A DNA stretch of 64,000 nt from positions 1 to 64,000 of the forward strand of contig CAJUET010000002.1 in NCBI GenBank assembly GCA_910585595.1, read 5' to 3'. Below are positions 22,801 to 32,529 of the stretch, piece after piece. The translations under genes were made by a program, and so were the position numbers. The stretch is from an uncultured Christensenella sp. (GTDB lineage: Bacteria > Bacillota > Clostridia > Christensenellales > Borkfalkiaceae). The notes below the pieces were generated by a model that did no database searches, was not told where the DNA came from, and saw nothing but the letters and a program-made list of their open reading frames with translations. Numbering within the stretch: the stretch's first letter is position 1; each line of letters opens with the position of its first letter.

Positions 22801-25237
22801 ATTTGTCCTTAGGAATCTCAGGCGCTTTTATTCTTTTTAAAAAGCAAGCGACGCCCTTCCAAAAACGCCGATTCCCGAAATTTACGAAACCCTCTGCAAA
22901 ATTATAAGGAAATCTTTTGCCCGCGCACATCGTCATCGATATAATCGAACTGCTTTCAAGGATTCGTTTAAGAAAGGTTGCGCCCTTGATTTTATTATCG
23001 CGCTCTGCCCCTTCGGGAAGCCTCTTCGCCCGTTTCATTTTCTTTTTCGCCATGCCGAGCACGGCGCAGTAAAGAATTTTCCCCATAAAAGAGGACTCTT
23101 GCATATCGGAAAAGCGGCTTTCGAGCGTGATCGTGTTTCGGGGCGGGACCGCAGGAATCGAAAGTCCGCTCATTTCCTCGAATACACAGTCGTCCGCAAG
23201 CGACAATTGCGCACCCGCATAAATACCGTTTATCCTCTCGGAATAAGGAAAGACGGCGTTATCCCCTTTCAGCGTTACGCTTTCCGTAAGTTTTACGGTC
23301 TGACAGTCCGAACAGATCTGCAATTCGTACTCCCCGCCCTCTGTCACCCATTTTTCTTCGGCAACATTCCAGTAACGCAACTCCTCTTTCCCGACTGCGA
23401 TTTCAACCCGCTTGCGTTCCCCTGCTTTCAGATATACTTTTGCAAAGCCTTTGAGCTCCCTTACGGGTTTGAACACCCCTTGCGGCGCTTTCACATAGAG
23501 CTGGACGATTTCCGCACCGTCATAATTTCCGTTATTTACGGTTTCGCAGGAAATCTTATATTCGCTTTCCGTTTCTTTTACCTGCATATCCGAATAAGCA
23601 AAGGTCGTATAGGAAAGCCCGTACCCGAACGGATAGCGAACTTCTTTATTTGCCGTCAGGTAATAGCGGTAACCGACCAACACGCTTTCTTTGTAAATTT
23701 CATTCACCGTTTTCGAATACGCATCGCCGAACGGAACGTCGCTATATTCCTTTACCCACGTTTCCGCAAGTTTTCCGCAGGGCGTTTTTATGCCGAACAG
23801 CAAATTATAAGCCGCCGTTCCGCCGTTCTGCCCGGGCAGGTACATATTCAGAATCGCGCTGACCCGATCCGCAAACGGAAGTTCGACGGGCGAACCGCCG
23901 AACAGTACGACGATCACTTTTTTGCCCGCTTGTAAAAATGCGTCTATCAGCGCGAGCTGGTTTTGGGGCAGACGCATATTTTCCCGCTCCGCACCCTCGC
24001 TCTCGACGTAATCGGTAAGCCCCGCAAACACGAGAACGCTCTCAAATTCCGCTGCCGCGTCGGTTGCTTCGGCAATGAGACTTTCGTCAGGTTCGAGTTT
24101 GTTTTCCGCATATCCGCGGCAGAACTCATACTGCGCTTTGTGCTGGTCGAACGCATCCTTCGGCGACGTGATAAACGTGGAATCGATCATGGAACTTCCT
24201 GCGCCCTGAAAGCGCATTTTTCCGAATAAGTCGCCTGCGACAAAAACCCTTTCGTTTATAGCGAGCGGAAGCGCGCCGTCGTTCTTTAATAGCACCGCGC
24301 AGTCCTCGGCAATCTCGGCGGAAAGCGCATGATGCGCCCGCCAATCGACTTCAACGCCTTTTCGCTTGTTCTCGTAACGCTCTGAAAGCCGCAATACGTT
24401 TCCGACCGCTTTATCAAGTTCGTCCTCTTTAAGCGTTCCGTCTTTCACCGCGTCCGCGATCCACTTGCGGCAGATCGCGGTATCGCCCGGCATTTCCAGA
24501 TCGAGCCCCGCGGCGATCCCTTTCACCCTGTCGTGTGTTGCGCCCCAGTCCGACATTACCAAACCGTCAAAGCCCCATTCGCCGCGAAGCACGTCGGATA
24601 AAAGCCACTTGTTTTCACAGCAATAAGTGCCGTTGATCTTATTGTAGGCGCACATCAATGAATGCGGTTTGCTCTCTTTTACGACGATTTCAAAAGCCTT
24701 CAAATAAATTTCGCGGATCGTGCGCATATCGCAAACACTGTCGCCCATAAAGCGGAAGTTTTCCGCGCCGTTGAGCGCGAAGTGCTTTACGCAAACGCCC
24801 ACGCCCTTGCTTTGAACGCCCTTCACTGCTCCCGCCGCCATTTTGCCCGCAAGATACGGATCCTCCGAAAAATACTCGAAGTTTCTTCCGCACAGCGGAT
24901 TGCGCTTGATATTGATAGCGGGTCCCAATAAAACGTCAACGCCGTAATAAAGGCACTCTTCCGCCATTGCCGCACCCATTTTAAAGGTATTTTCGGGATT
25001 CCAACCGGAGGCGGTGCAAGCCGCCGTAGCCCAAGCCGTTGCGGGTTCGCTTCCGTTTACGCCGTTGTCCCCGCCCTCCTTTTGCACGCGAAGTCCATGC
25101 GGACCGTCCGAAGTCCTTAACGAGGGTATCCCCAATCTGGGCACGGGATTCGTAAACATAAAGTCTGTTCCCGAAACCAAAGCCGTTTTTTCTTCAAGCG
25201 TTAAGTTTTTAAGTAGCTCCCGTATCTTTAACGACAT
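22799..25237 (-). CDS. Glycoside hydrolase family 3 enzyme (beta-glucosidase-like)
   Basis: An 812-residue GH3 enzyme without a signal peptide, so probably cytosolic. In order: the catalytic (alpha/beta)8 domain with TSDGPHGLR near the N-terminus, KHFALNGAE and the nucleophile motif LVMSDWGATHD (about residues 235-245); the alpha/beta sandwich (VFAGLTDYVESEGAER, GGSPVELPF); and a C-terminal fibronectin III-like domain after YPFGYGLSYTTFAYS. It would cleave beta-linked oligosaccharides. The start at 25237 follows AAGGAAAGGGAT and a good promoter. The C-terminal 100 residues contain an unusual extra basic segment (AKKKMKRAKRLPEGAERD). Confidence 0.93.
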   Translation of the reverse strand: MSLKIRELLKNLTLEEKTALVSGTDFMFTNPVPRLGIPSLRTSDGPHGLRVQKEGGDNGVNGSEPATAWATAACTASGWNPENTFKMGAAMAEECLYYGVDVLLGPAINIKRNPLCGRNFEYFSEDPYLAGKMAAGAVKGVQSKGVGVCVKHFALNGAENFRFMGDSVCDMRTIREIYLKAFEIVVKESKPHSLMCAYNKINGTYCCENKWLLSDVLRGEWGFDGLVMSDWGATHDRVKGIAAGLDLEMPGDTAICRKWIADAVKDGTLKEDELDKAVGNVLRLSERYENKRKGVEVDWRAHHALSAEIAEDCAVLLKNDGALPLAINERVFVAGDLFGKMRFQGAGSSMIDSTFITSPKDAFDQHKAQYEFCRGYAENKLEPDESLIAEATDAAAEFESVLVFAGLTDYVESEGAERENMRLPQNQLALIDAFLQAGKKVIVVLFGGSPVELPFADRVSAILNMYLPGQNGGTAAYNLLFGIKTPCGKLAETWVKEYSDVPFGDAYSKTVNEIYKESVLVGYRYYLTANKEVRYPFGYGLSYTTFAYSDMQVKETESEYKISCETVNNGNYDGAEIVQLYVKAPQGVFKPVRELKGFAKVYLKAGERKRVEIAVGKEELRYWNVAEEKWVTEGGEYELQICSDCQTVKLTESVTLKGDNAVFPYSERINGIYAGAQLSLADDCVFEEMSGLSIPAVPPRNTITLESRFSDMQESSFMGKILYCAVLGMAKKKMKRAKRLPEGAERDNKIKGATFLKRILESSSIISMTMCAGKRFPYNFAEGFVNFGNRRFWKGVACFLKRIKAPEIPKDK

Positions 25238-25255
25238 ATCCCTTTCCTTACCCGT

Positions 25256-25284
25256 ATTATAATTTAAATTTACTTCGTTTGCAA
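25256..25284 (-). promoter_or_regulatory. SigA-type promoter of the GH3 gene
   Basis: TTGCAA (25279-25284), 17-base spacer, TATAAT (25256-25261) on the minus strand. Confidence 0.75.
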
Positions 25285-25306
25285 TATAATTTCGCAAAAT
25301 TGCCAA

Positions 25307-25346
25307 AATAAAAGAACCTCCGCCGTGCGGCGGAGGTTCTTTTATT
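25307..25346. terminator. Terminator of the second giant surface protein gene
   Basis: A long stem, AATAAAAGAACCTCCGCC with its perfect complement around a 4-base loop. The T-rich arm on the minus strand follows the G+C stem, and the giant gene stops 7 bases before it. Confidence 0.9.
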
Positions 25347-25352
25347 GCAAAT

Positions 25353-28300
25353 TTAATTCAATTCACCGTCTACGCTCATAACGGTGCGGTCGATCATGCT
25401 CTTTGCCGTTCCCAGCGAAGCAGGATCTGCGATCCTTACTTCCCCTCTTCCGCCGTTCAGCGGATAGTACAGTACAGGCGCGTCATCCTTGATCGCAAGT
25501 TTGAATACCGTTCTTCCGCGATACTTGAAGAGTACCGCGTATCTTCCGTCGTTCTGCGAGGTGCGGGGTTTATTCATGATATAGCTTCCGATCTCGTAAT
25601 ACGCTCTCTTCCCTTCGTCGCTCAGCGCGCCGTAGGACTCTTCGAGCGAGATTATCTCATCGTTTCCGCCCAACCACGATATATCGTCCTCGGGCTCTTC
25701 CTCTTCGTATACGGGCGCCTGTTGATTCTGCAACAACTGATTGATAAGCTCCTGCTGCTGCGCCATCTGTGCCTGCTGTTGCGCCATAAGCTCCTGTTGC
25801 TGCGCCATTTGCGCACGGAGCATTTCCGCTTCGGGCGAAACGTAGCCCGGCTGTGCATAACCGCTCATATCGCTCTGCGCAGGCGGCAACGCCATTTGCT
25901 GTTGCATTGCGGGAAGCAATGCCGATACCGTAGAGGCGATCATATTCTGCATATCTTCGTAATGCATAGAACCCGAATTGCTCTGTTGCATTGCGGCGAA
26001 CATCATCTTGAATTCCTCATCGCGGCGGCGCTGTTCTTCGCGCATCTGCTCCTCGCGGCGAAGCTGTTCTTCCTCGCGGGCGAACTCCTTCTCTTCCGCA
26101 ATGCGCGCCTGCTCGCGCTTTAACGCAAGCTCCGCGGCTTTGCGCTTCTTTGACGTCAACAGCACTGCCATAAGCGATACCAGGAACAACCCCAGCGTTA
26201 CGAACGCTATGATCGTCCACGGCGTTTCACCCATTCCCAAAAATGATCCTACCGCCATCAACGGCAACGGCGCAAACCCGTAATTTACGGAGTACGACTG
26301 CGACGCTAATTCCTTCGTTTCTCTTCTTGCCGCTTTTGCCTTGCTCAGATTGCTGTACGTCTTCACCGCGCATACCACGAACAGCACCGTGCTCACGCCG
26401 CTTACGATCACTTGCCATAACGGGATATTCAGCGTATTTCCGTCTACGTTGTCGCCGCCACCGGGAGGCAAGGGCGTTCCTCCGTTCGGATCGGCGCCGT
26501 TTCCGTCTTTGTCTTTCGAAATCGTGTAATTGCAGCTCGTCTTGCCGTACAGATAGTATCCGCTCGCAGAGTCTAACGAAACCTTCATTTCGTAGTTGCC
26601 CGCCCAGAGCGCCGTCTCGTTCTCGATGATCACGGCGTTAAGACCTTTCAGCAATTCCGTTATATCCGAGCCGTCCTCTTGATTCCTGAACGTTACGCTC
26701 GGTCCCTGCCATTCGTTGTCCTTGAATACGAACTTCGTTTCGCCCCACTCGATGTACACGAGGATCACGTCCCCTTCTCCGTCCGCTACCACAAACGTGA
26801 AACTCTTGGAATCGTCAAGCTGATAATTCTTCGTCCACGCCGCCGATGTCTTCAAACTCACCGTGAGCGTATGCGATCCCTCTTTCGACATATCGCTGTC
26901 GCCCGTGTAGGTGAGATCGGACAGCTGCGCCTGATCCATATCCCCCTCTACGAGTCCCACAAAGTAGACCACGTTCGGCACGTCCGCATTCACGTTGAAC
27001 CTGTGCTCGTTCCCCCAGAACACCGAAAGCTGCGCCTTCTTGATCTCCCACGTCATCTGCTGGCGCACGCCCGTTACGCCGTCCCACTCCGAATTCTGCG
27101 CGTCTTTCAATACGATATACGCCGTATACATTCCCGCGTTCGTTCCCGTTGCGCCCGTCGTTACCGTCACTAAATCCGTATCCAACCCTTCGAAATAGAT
27201 TTTATACTCTTCCGCAAGATTGTTCAGATCGTATTCCGTTCCGATATAGTCCAGTCCTTCCAGCTGCGCAGGCACCGCTACTTTTGCTTTTTTGATAATG
27301 AACGCCGTTCCCACGATCCCGTCGAGCTTATAGCCCGTATCGACGAGTATCAGATTAACGTAATAATTGTTCCCCACCGACTTTGCGTCGACGTCCCCTT
27401 CCAAACGGTAATTTACTTTTTCGATCGTTTGCTCACTTCCGTCTGCAAGCGTTATCGTAAAGCTCGGCGTGGGCACTTGTACTTTATTGTTGAAGATAAA
27501 CTCCGTCGCGTCCCACGTTACGTTGAGCGTCTCTTTTTGCGCGACGATTTTCAGCGTTACGGAAATATCGGGTGCTTCGTAATCGGCAAATTCGGGCACG
27601 AAGTGCGCAGTCACCGTATATTCGCCGGGCTTTACAACCTGTGACGGATCGATCTCTCTGCCGCCGATCGAATAGGTGTACGTTACTTTATTTTCGTCCA
27701 GATACAGCCCGAACAAATCCGCGACCCTTCCCGGCGCGATCGCAAGCGACAGCGGGTTTCCATCCGGATCGATTTCTACCGTAGAATCGCTGAAATATCC
27801 CTTTTCGATCAGTTCGTTCGTATTCAGCGTGATCTTTTTCGGTTTTATACTCAACTCCGCCGTTACTCCGTTGTCGTTCACCGATCCGTCGTTTACATAT
27901 TTGATCACTACCCGCGTGTTGCTCCCGTCGTCCGTAACGTGCAACTTGTTATCCGTAAACTTCGTCCCGTCGGAATTGTAATATTCGAGCGTGTATTGCG
28001 CGGACGACAACACCACCGTCTGCTCCACCTCGATCCCGTTGCGGTTCCCCGAGAACGTCGCCGTGACCGTGAGCTTGCTCTTATCCATCGCTTCGTTCGC
28101 ATTGAATACCGTCCCCGGCGCGATTTCCGCCGTTAAGCTGTCCAAAGTGTCCGCCGCAAGCCATACCGCGTGCAGTTCCATATCCCGCGTCACGCAGTCT
28201 TTTTCGAAATCCCACTGGACCTCGATATCATTTCCGTCGTCATCCTTCGTCCAATAGAACCAGCCCAAAAACAGCAGCGGATCGTTCACGGGCGGCGAAG

Positions 28301-31010
28301 CGGGCGCTGCCGCATGGTTCCCGTACCGCACTACTTGCGGTTCGTTCTCCACTCCCTCTTCAAACGTTCCCCCGTTCGGATCGAAGGTCAGCGTATGCGA
28401 CTGCGCCTCGAAGCGAACCGTGATCTGCAGTACCGCAGGATCGGATACGTTCGTAAACGTCTTGTTCAGATTCCGGAATTCAGCGATCTTATACTCGCTT
28501 CCGTCCATCAGCTTGAATACGGGCGCTTTTCCTCCCAATCTAGACATATACGGTTCCATCTCTTTTTCGAACAGATCCGCGATCTTTCCGTATGCGTAGT
28601 TGTCCCCGTATTTTAAATCTACCTGGATCATGTTCATCGTTCCGAAGCCCGTCAGATGGAACGTGAATTTTAAATGTTCTATCTCGTATGTGAATTCGTA
28701 CGGGATATTGTTTCCGTAATTTCCGCCGTATTTTTCCGCAGGGCGGAAGAGCACCGTCCGCGTTTCTTCGTTCCCGTTCAGCACGCTGTCGCTGCTTCCC
28801 GATCCGAATCTGTCGTTCGAGTTATCCCATATGATGTCCGCTTCGATCTGCGTTGAGCCGAATAACAGATTTCCCGTCGGCGTCACATCCGATAAGTCCG
28901 CGCCTACGTATGCGTGCGATCCCGATGGAATACGCACGTTTCTGAACGTAAGCTTGCTCGGATCGACGGGCGTCATCGCCACTTTCTTTTCATCCCCGTA
29001 GGCATTGCCGTAGAACAGCGGCTCGCTCTTCGATTTGTATTTGAGCACGACAGAATAATTTCCGTTGTCGTTTACATAGCCCACCGTATAACTTTTTGCC
29101 GTTCCGCCGCTTGCTATGTTTTCTCCGTTCCTCTCCCATTGATAGGATACGTCCGGATCCGTCATTCCGTCTACCGTAAGCGTTGCCGTGAGCACGATCC
29201 CCGTTCCGTCGTATTCTCCCGTGTAGCCGTTCGTCTCGTCGTAACTTAGCGCCGTGCTCCCCAGCTTTGCGCTGATTTCCGCGCTCGACGTTACCGCTTC
29301 CCATACCGCGTAGAGCTTGTTGTCGCCGAACATTCCTACGGGGACGCTCGTAAACGGCGCGCTTGCGCCCGTTTTATCCGTCGTCCATCCCATAAACTTG
29401 CGGCCCGTTTTAGCTTCGGGCGTTTCCAGCGATTCTCCGCCTTTCACCTCTTGGGGTCCGTCTTCCGTCCAGGAATACGGTCTGTCCTGTCCGTTAATAT
29501 AATCGTAATAGGAAACCGAGATTTTCAAGGGATTGCGCACGGGCGAATTCTCCGGCGTGAAAGTCGTTTTCGTAATATTTTCCGCATTCCAGATCGCGGA
29601 GGGAAGAACGCCCCCGACCGCGTTTTTTGCCGCCGTCTGCAAAGCGCTCCGCGTGCCGAACTGATTGCCGGCGGGAACGTCAATACCTCCCGGCGAATTA
29701 TGGTACGCCCCTGCCTTGACAACATTCACATTCGTCAACGTGCCAACACCTGCCCACGGCGGTAAATTCAACGTGCCCTGCTTGCCGTCTACCCAAACAT
29801 TTTTAAGCTGGGAGTTCACATTTGATCCGCCCATCGCTCCCGAATACGGGCTCGTTACATCGGACGTAGTCGTCTGAGATCCCACAAAATTTTCGATGTA
29901 AGTATAGCCGTTTGACCACCCGATGCACGCTCCGATATGCGAATATGTGCTTCTCGCCGGAGTATTAACGCTCACATTCGCGGCGCAGTCATATGCGTAA
30001 CAGTACGCAGCTTCCCACACTTCGCCGATGATGCCCCCGCCCGTCTGGTGGAACGTGCTTGACGTAGGCGCGTCGATCGAAACCTCGGAAGAGCAACGGT
30101 AGATATACAGACTTCTGTTTGCTGTGCTTGTATTGATATGACTGCCCACGACTCCGGCAGGCCACCCGAACGTGGCTTTAGTGCCTCCCGTAAATGAAAC
30201 ATGTGCAATGTGACCGCTCGTCTGGCAGTTCAATACATAGCTATTTCCGTACGAACAGCCGACAACGCCGCCGATCGAACTACCTGCCCAAGCTCCGAGA
30301 CTCGTTACCTGCGGAACATTGGTAAAGGAAAAATTCTCTACGATCAGATCGGTGATCACGGCTTCCTGAATTTTTCCGAATACGCCGAATCCGCCGTTCG
30401 AATAGTTTGCGGCATTTGTGACCGCCGCATAAGAGGACGTTGCTTTATTGTAATAAACCCAATCGGTGTTTGTAATATTTTTAAGACTGTGCCCCGTTCC
30501 GTAAAAAGCGCCCTGAAAAACGCCGACCATATGAAAGGGAGGCAACGCAGTCCCACCGGAAGAAGTCGTCTCCGCAAAATCAATGTCGCTCGCCAAAACG
30601 AATACTCTGCCCGCGCCGAAAGTAGCGTCTTTGGCAGTCCACTGTACGAAATTTTCCCAATCTATTCTGTTTTCGATCACATAAGGGTTATCCGCAGTAC
30701 CGTGCGTAAGACTCGTGTTTACCGCTTTGCTTGTAAAATCTTCGGTAGAGTTTCCCGCATGCGTTGCCTGCATTAAAGTTTTATCGGTATAGATATAGGA
30801 ACTTCCGTCGACGAGCTGACCGAACGTCGACCCCGAAGGGCGCGTAATACCGCTTGCCGACGCCGTGACTTTATCCGACGAAGCTACGCTTCCGCCGCGA
30901 TCCAAAAGCCCGAACAGTGTACCCCCCCCCATCGGAATGATAAGCGCAAACAGGAACGTAAACGCCGTAAAGCTCGCCGCGATCCACCTTGCAATTTTTG
31001 ATTTTTTCAT
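25353..31010 (-). CDS. Giant repeat-rich surface protein B, G9-switched, with conserved cytosolic tail
   Basis: A paralogue of the giant protein at 11938, 1885 residues. In order: signal peptide whose hydrophobic end is partly encoded by G9 (Gly28-30), a beta-helix/GLUG-like region (about 85-480, VFQGAFYGTGHSLKN), InlB-type repeats near 510-570 (FMGWTTDKTGASAP) and 880-940 (FLGWFYWTKDDDG), MBG/Ig-like beta domains, membrane helices near 1527-1552 and 1595-1617, a charged coiled coil, a run of AQQQ repeats and the tail (1767-1885). The tail is almost identical to that of protein A, while the ectodomains are only distantly related. The start at 31010 has AGAGG in front. One-base changes in the G9 tract truncate it within about 20 codons. 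Confidence 0.88.
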   Translation of the reverse strand: MKKSKIARWIAASFTAFTFLFALIIPMGGGTLFGLLDRGGSVASSDKVTASASGITRPSGSTFGQLVDGSSYIYTDKTLMQATHAGNSTEDFTSKAVNTSLTHGTADNPYVIENRIDWENFVQWTAKDATFGAGRVFVLASDIDFAETTSSGGTALPPFHMVGVFQGAFYGTGHSLKNITNTDWVYYNKATSSYAAVTNAANYSNGGFGVFGKIQEAVITDLIVENFSFTNVPQVTSLGAWAGSSIGGVVGCSYGNSYVLNCQTSGHIAHVSFTGGTKATFGWPAGVVGSHINTSTANRSLYIYRCSSEVSIDAPTSSTFHQTGGGIIGEVWEAAYCYAYDCAANVSVNTPARSTYSHIGACIGWSNGYTYIENFVGSQTTTSDVTSPYSGAMGGSNVNSQLKNVWVDGKQGTLNLPPWAGVGTLTNVNVVKAGAYHNSPGGIDVPAGNQFGTRSALQTAAKNAVGGVLPSAIWNAENITKTTFTPENSPVRNPLKISVSYYDYINGQDRPYSWTEDGPQEVKGGESLETPEAKTGRKFMGWTTDKTGASAPFTSVPVGMFGDNKLYAVWEAVTSSAEISAKLGSTALSYDETNGYTGEYDGTGIVLTATLTVDGMTDPDVSYQWERNGENIASGGTAKSYTVGYVNDNGNYSVVLKYKSKSEPLFYGNAYGDEKKVAMTPVDPSKLTFRNVRIPSGSHAYVGADLSDVTPTGNLLFGSTQIEADIIWDNSNDRFGSGSSDSVLNGNEETRTVLFRPAEKYGGNYGNNIPYEFTYEIEHLKFTFHLTGFGTMNMIQVDLKYGDNYAYGKIADLFEKEMEPYMSRLGGKAPVFKLMDGSEYKIAEFRNLNKTFTNVSDPAVLQITVRFEAQSHTLTFDPNGGTFEEGVENEPQVVRYGNHAAAPASPPVNDPLLFLGWFYWTKDDDGNDIEVQWDFEKDCVTRDMELHAVWLAADTLDSLTAEIAPGTVFNANEAMDKSKLTVTATFSGNRNGIEVEQTVVLSSAQYTLEYYNSDGTKFTDNKLHVTDDGSNTRVVIKYVNDGSVNDNGVTAELSIKPKKITLNTNELIEKGYFSDSTVEIDPDGNPLSLAIAPGRVADLFGLYLDENKVTYTYSIGGREIDPSQVVKPGEYTVTAHFVPEFADYEAPDISVTLKIVAQKETLNVTWDATEFIFNNKVQVPTPSFTITLADGSEQTIEKVNYRLEGDVDAKSVGNNYYVNLILVDTGYKLDGIVGTAFIIKKAKVAVPAQLEGLDYIGTEYDLNNLAEEYKIYFEGLDTDLVTVTTGATGTNAGMYTAYIVLKDAQNSEWDGVTGVRQQMTWEIKKAQLSVFWGNEHRFNVNADVPNVVYFVGLVEGDMDQAQLSDLTYTGDSDMSKEGSHTLTVSLKTSAAWTKNYQLDDSKSFTFVVADGEGDVILVYIEWGETKFVFKDNEWQGPSVTFRNQEDGSDITELLKGLNAVIIENETALWAGNYEMKVSLDSASGYYLYGKTSCNYTISKDKDGNGADPNGGTPLPPGGGDNVDGNTLNIPLWQVIVSGVSTVLFVVCAVKTYSNLSKAKAARRETKELASQSYSVNYGFAPLPLMAVGSFLGMGETPWTIIAFVTLGLFLVSLMAVLLTSKKRKAAELALKREQARIAEEKEFAREEEQLRREEQMREEQRRRDEEFKMMFAAMQQSNSGSMHYEDMQNMIASTVSALLPAMQQQMALPPAQSDMSGYAQPGYVSPEAEMLRAQMAQQQELMAQQQAQMAQQQELINQLLQNQQAPVYEEEEPEDDISWLGGNDEIISLEESYGALSDEGKRAYYEIGSYIMNKPRTSQNDGRYAVLFKYRGRTVFKLAIKDDAPVLYYPLNGGRGEVRIADPASLGTAKSMIDRTVMSVDGELN
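30922..30930 (-). repeat. G9 homopolymer tract in the signal-peptide region of giant gene B
   Basis: Nine G spanning the last base of an ATG codon and three glycine codons (residues 27-30). With eight G the frame reaches TAG 12 codons after the tract; with ten it reaches TAA after about 16. Same length, flank (GGTAC) and gene position as the tract in giant gene A. Confidence 0.9.
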
Positions 31011-31046
31011 AAACTTACCTCTTTTCGGGTAATTTTTTCTGTACAT

Positions 31047-31076
31047 TACAGTATGCCGTATACACTTATACATTAT
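31047..31076 (-). promoter_or_regulatory. Second copy of the 30-bp promoter element
   Basis: On the minus strand it reads ATAATGTATAAGTGTATACG then GCATACTGTA. It matches 18036-18065 at 26 of 30 positions and has the same place relative to the -10 box and start codon. Confidence 0.6.
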
Positions 31077-31077
31077 T

Positions 31078-31107
31078 ATACTACACCCTTTTTATGCTTT
31101 CTGTCAA
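31078..31107 (-). promoter_or_regulatory. Promoter of giant surface protein gene B
   Basis: TTGACA (31102-31107), 18-base spacer, TAGTAT (31078-31083) on the minus strand. A TATAAT at 31075-31080 overlaps it with a 21-base spacer. The leader to the ATG is about 60 bases. Confidence 0.6.
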
Positions 31108-31160
31108 CACCTTTTTTATACTTGTTCCCTCCACTTTCTTCTATTTTTCACAATTTTCGC

Positions 31161-31198
31161 CAAATAAAAGCCCGACCCTGCCGTTTTTCGGCAGGGTC
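31161..31198 (-). terminator. Terminator of the NYN-GH13 transcript
   Basis: GACCCTGCCG/CGGCAGGGTC, a 10-bp stem with a 5-base loop, then GGGCTTTTATTTG on the minus strand, 14 bases after the GH13 stop. Confidence 0.85.
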
Positions 31199-31211
31199 AC
31201 GCTGTAAAAAA

Positions 31212-32525
31212 TCACTTTCTTTTTATCACTCTCGACGAGAAGGGCGCAAGAAACACTTCCCTGAGCGAACAGGTTTCGCCCGATAACAGGTCTTCGCCTT
31301 CGCCCTCGCAAACGTAAAAAGTCACGGGGACATCGGAAATATTCGCCGCCGTAAAAACGTCTTCCCCCTCGAAAAAGCGCCGAAAGCAGAAATGTTTATT
31401 CTGCAAGACCTTCTTTTCGTAGTTCCCGTAGGCGAGCGCGCGGGACGAAGTTCTTATTCCGCACAGCATTCTGATATGCGCAAACAGTTCGGGGCAGGCG
31501 GTCATATCGACTTCCGATATATCGGGGCGCAGGTGAATATCGTTATCGCCCTTTGCGCCCTCTTTGCCGTATTCCGAGCCGTAATAAACGCAGGGAATCC
31601 CCGGCATCGTAAACAGCACCGTATAGAGCGCGTATATCTTGCGCCTGTCCGCAAGCTGCGTGGCTAAACGCGGCACGTCGTGATTATCGGCAAACGACAA
31701 AAGATTCTTTCCCGTGTAAAGGCACCACGGCTCCGCCCCGAACAGCCTTGTTAACGAGTGTTCGATCTCGAACAGATTATCGGAATTAAACGCCGAAACA
31801 AGACCCTTATAACACTCGTAATTCGTAACGGAATCCAAGCGGTTCGGCGATACCGCATCGCGGAAGTTGCCGATATGAATGACCTCGCCCACAAGATAGA
31901 AATCGGGCTTTAAAGCGTTTGCTTCGGCGCGGAGGCGCTCTATAAACCAATAGGGAAGGCTGTAACACACGTCCAGGCGAAGCCCGTCTATATCGAACCC
32001 GCCGATCCAAAAGCGCACCGCTTCCATTAAATAATTCACCAGATCGTTATTTTCAAGGCGCAGTTTTACAAGTTCGGGGTGTCCCTCCCAATTATCGTAG
32101 TTAAAGCCGTCGTTATATGCGGAGTTATTGTAAAAGTCGATATTGAACCAAAAACGGTAATCGGTGCCCTCGCGCTTTTCGCGCACCTCTTTGAACGGGA
32201 AAAATTCGCGCCCCGTATGGTGAAACACCCCGTCCAGCACGACTTTGATGCCCGCTCTGTGAAAGTCGGAAACGAGCTCTTTAAACTCTTCGTTCGTGCC
32301 CAGCCGACGGTCTACTTTAAAAAAATCGACGGTATCGTAACCGTGCCGTTCGCTCTCGAACAAAGGATTAAAAAGCACGGCTTTTACGCCGAGTTCTTTG
32401 AGTTTGGGAATTTCGTCCCTGATTTTATAAAGTCTGTGACGGGTCTCCCCGGAGTCGTTTTCGCGTTCCGCACCGCAATACCCAAGCGGATAAATCTGAT
32501 AAAATACGCTTTCGTCAAACCACAT
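31212..32525 (-). CDS. GH13 alpha-amylase family glycosidase (neopullulanase/maltodextrinase type)
   Basis: A cytosolic 437-residue GH13 enzyme that cleaves alpha-glucans or maltodextrins. Conserved regions in order: I DGVFHHTG, II GLRLDVCY with the nucleophile Asp, III LVGEVIH with the acid/base Glu, IV FADNHD with the stabilising Asp. The N-terminal pattern FYQIYPLGYCGA is typical of small intracellular members. It lacks the N-terminal dimerisation domain of neopullulanases, and the C-terminal beta domain is short. It starts four bases after the stop of the NYN gene with AAGGAAT in front, so the two share a transcript. Confidence 0.93.
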   Translation of the reverse strand: MWFDESVFYQIYPLGYCGAERENDSGETRHRLYKIRDEIPKLKELGVKAVLFNPLFESERHGYDTVDFFKVDRRLGTNEEFKELVSDFHRAGIKVVLDGVFHHTGREFFPFKEVREKREGTDYRFWFNIDFYNNSAYNDGFNYDNWEGHPELVKLRLENNDLVNYLMEAVRFWIGGFDIDGLRLDVCYSLPYWFIERLRAEANALKPDFYLVGEVIHIGNFRDAVSPNRLDSVTNYECYKGLVSAFNSDNLFEIEHSLTRLFGAEPWCLYTGKNLLSFADNHDVPRLATQLADRRKIYALYTVLFTMPGIPCVYYGSEYGKEGAKGDNDIHLRPDISEVDMTACPELFAHIRMLCGIRTSSRALAYGNYEKKVLQNKHFCFRRFFEGEDVFTAANISDVPVTFYVCEGEGEDLLSGETCSLREVFLAPFSSRVIKRK

Positions 32526-32529
32526 ATTT

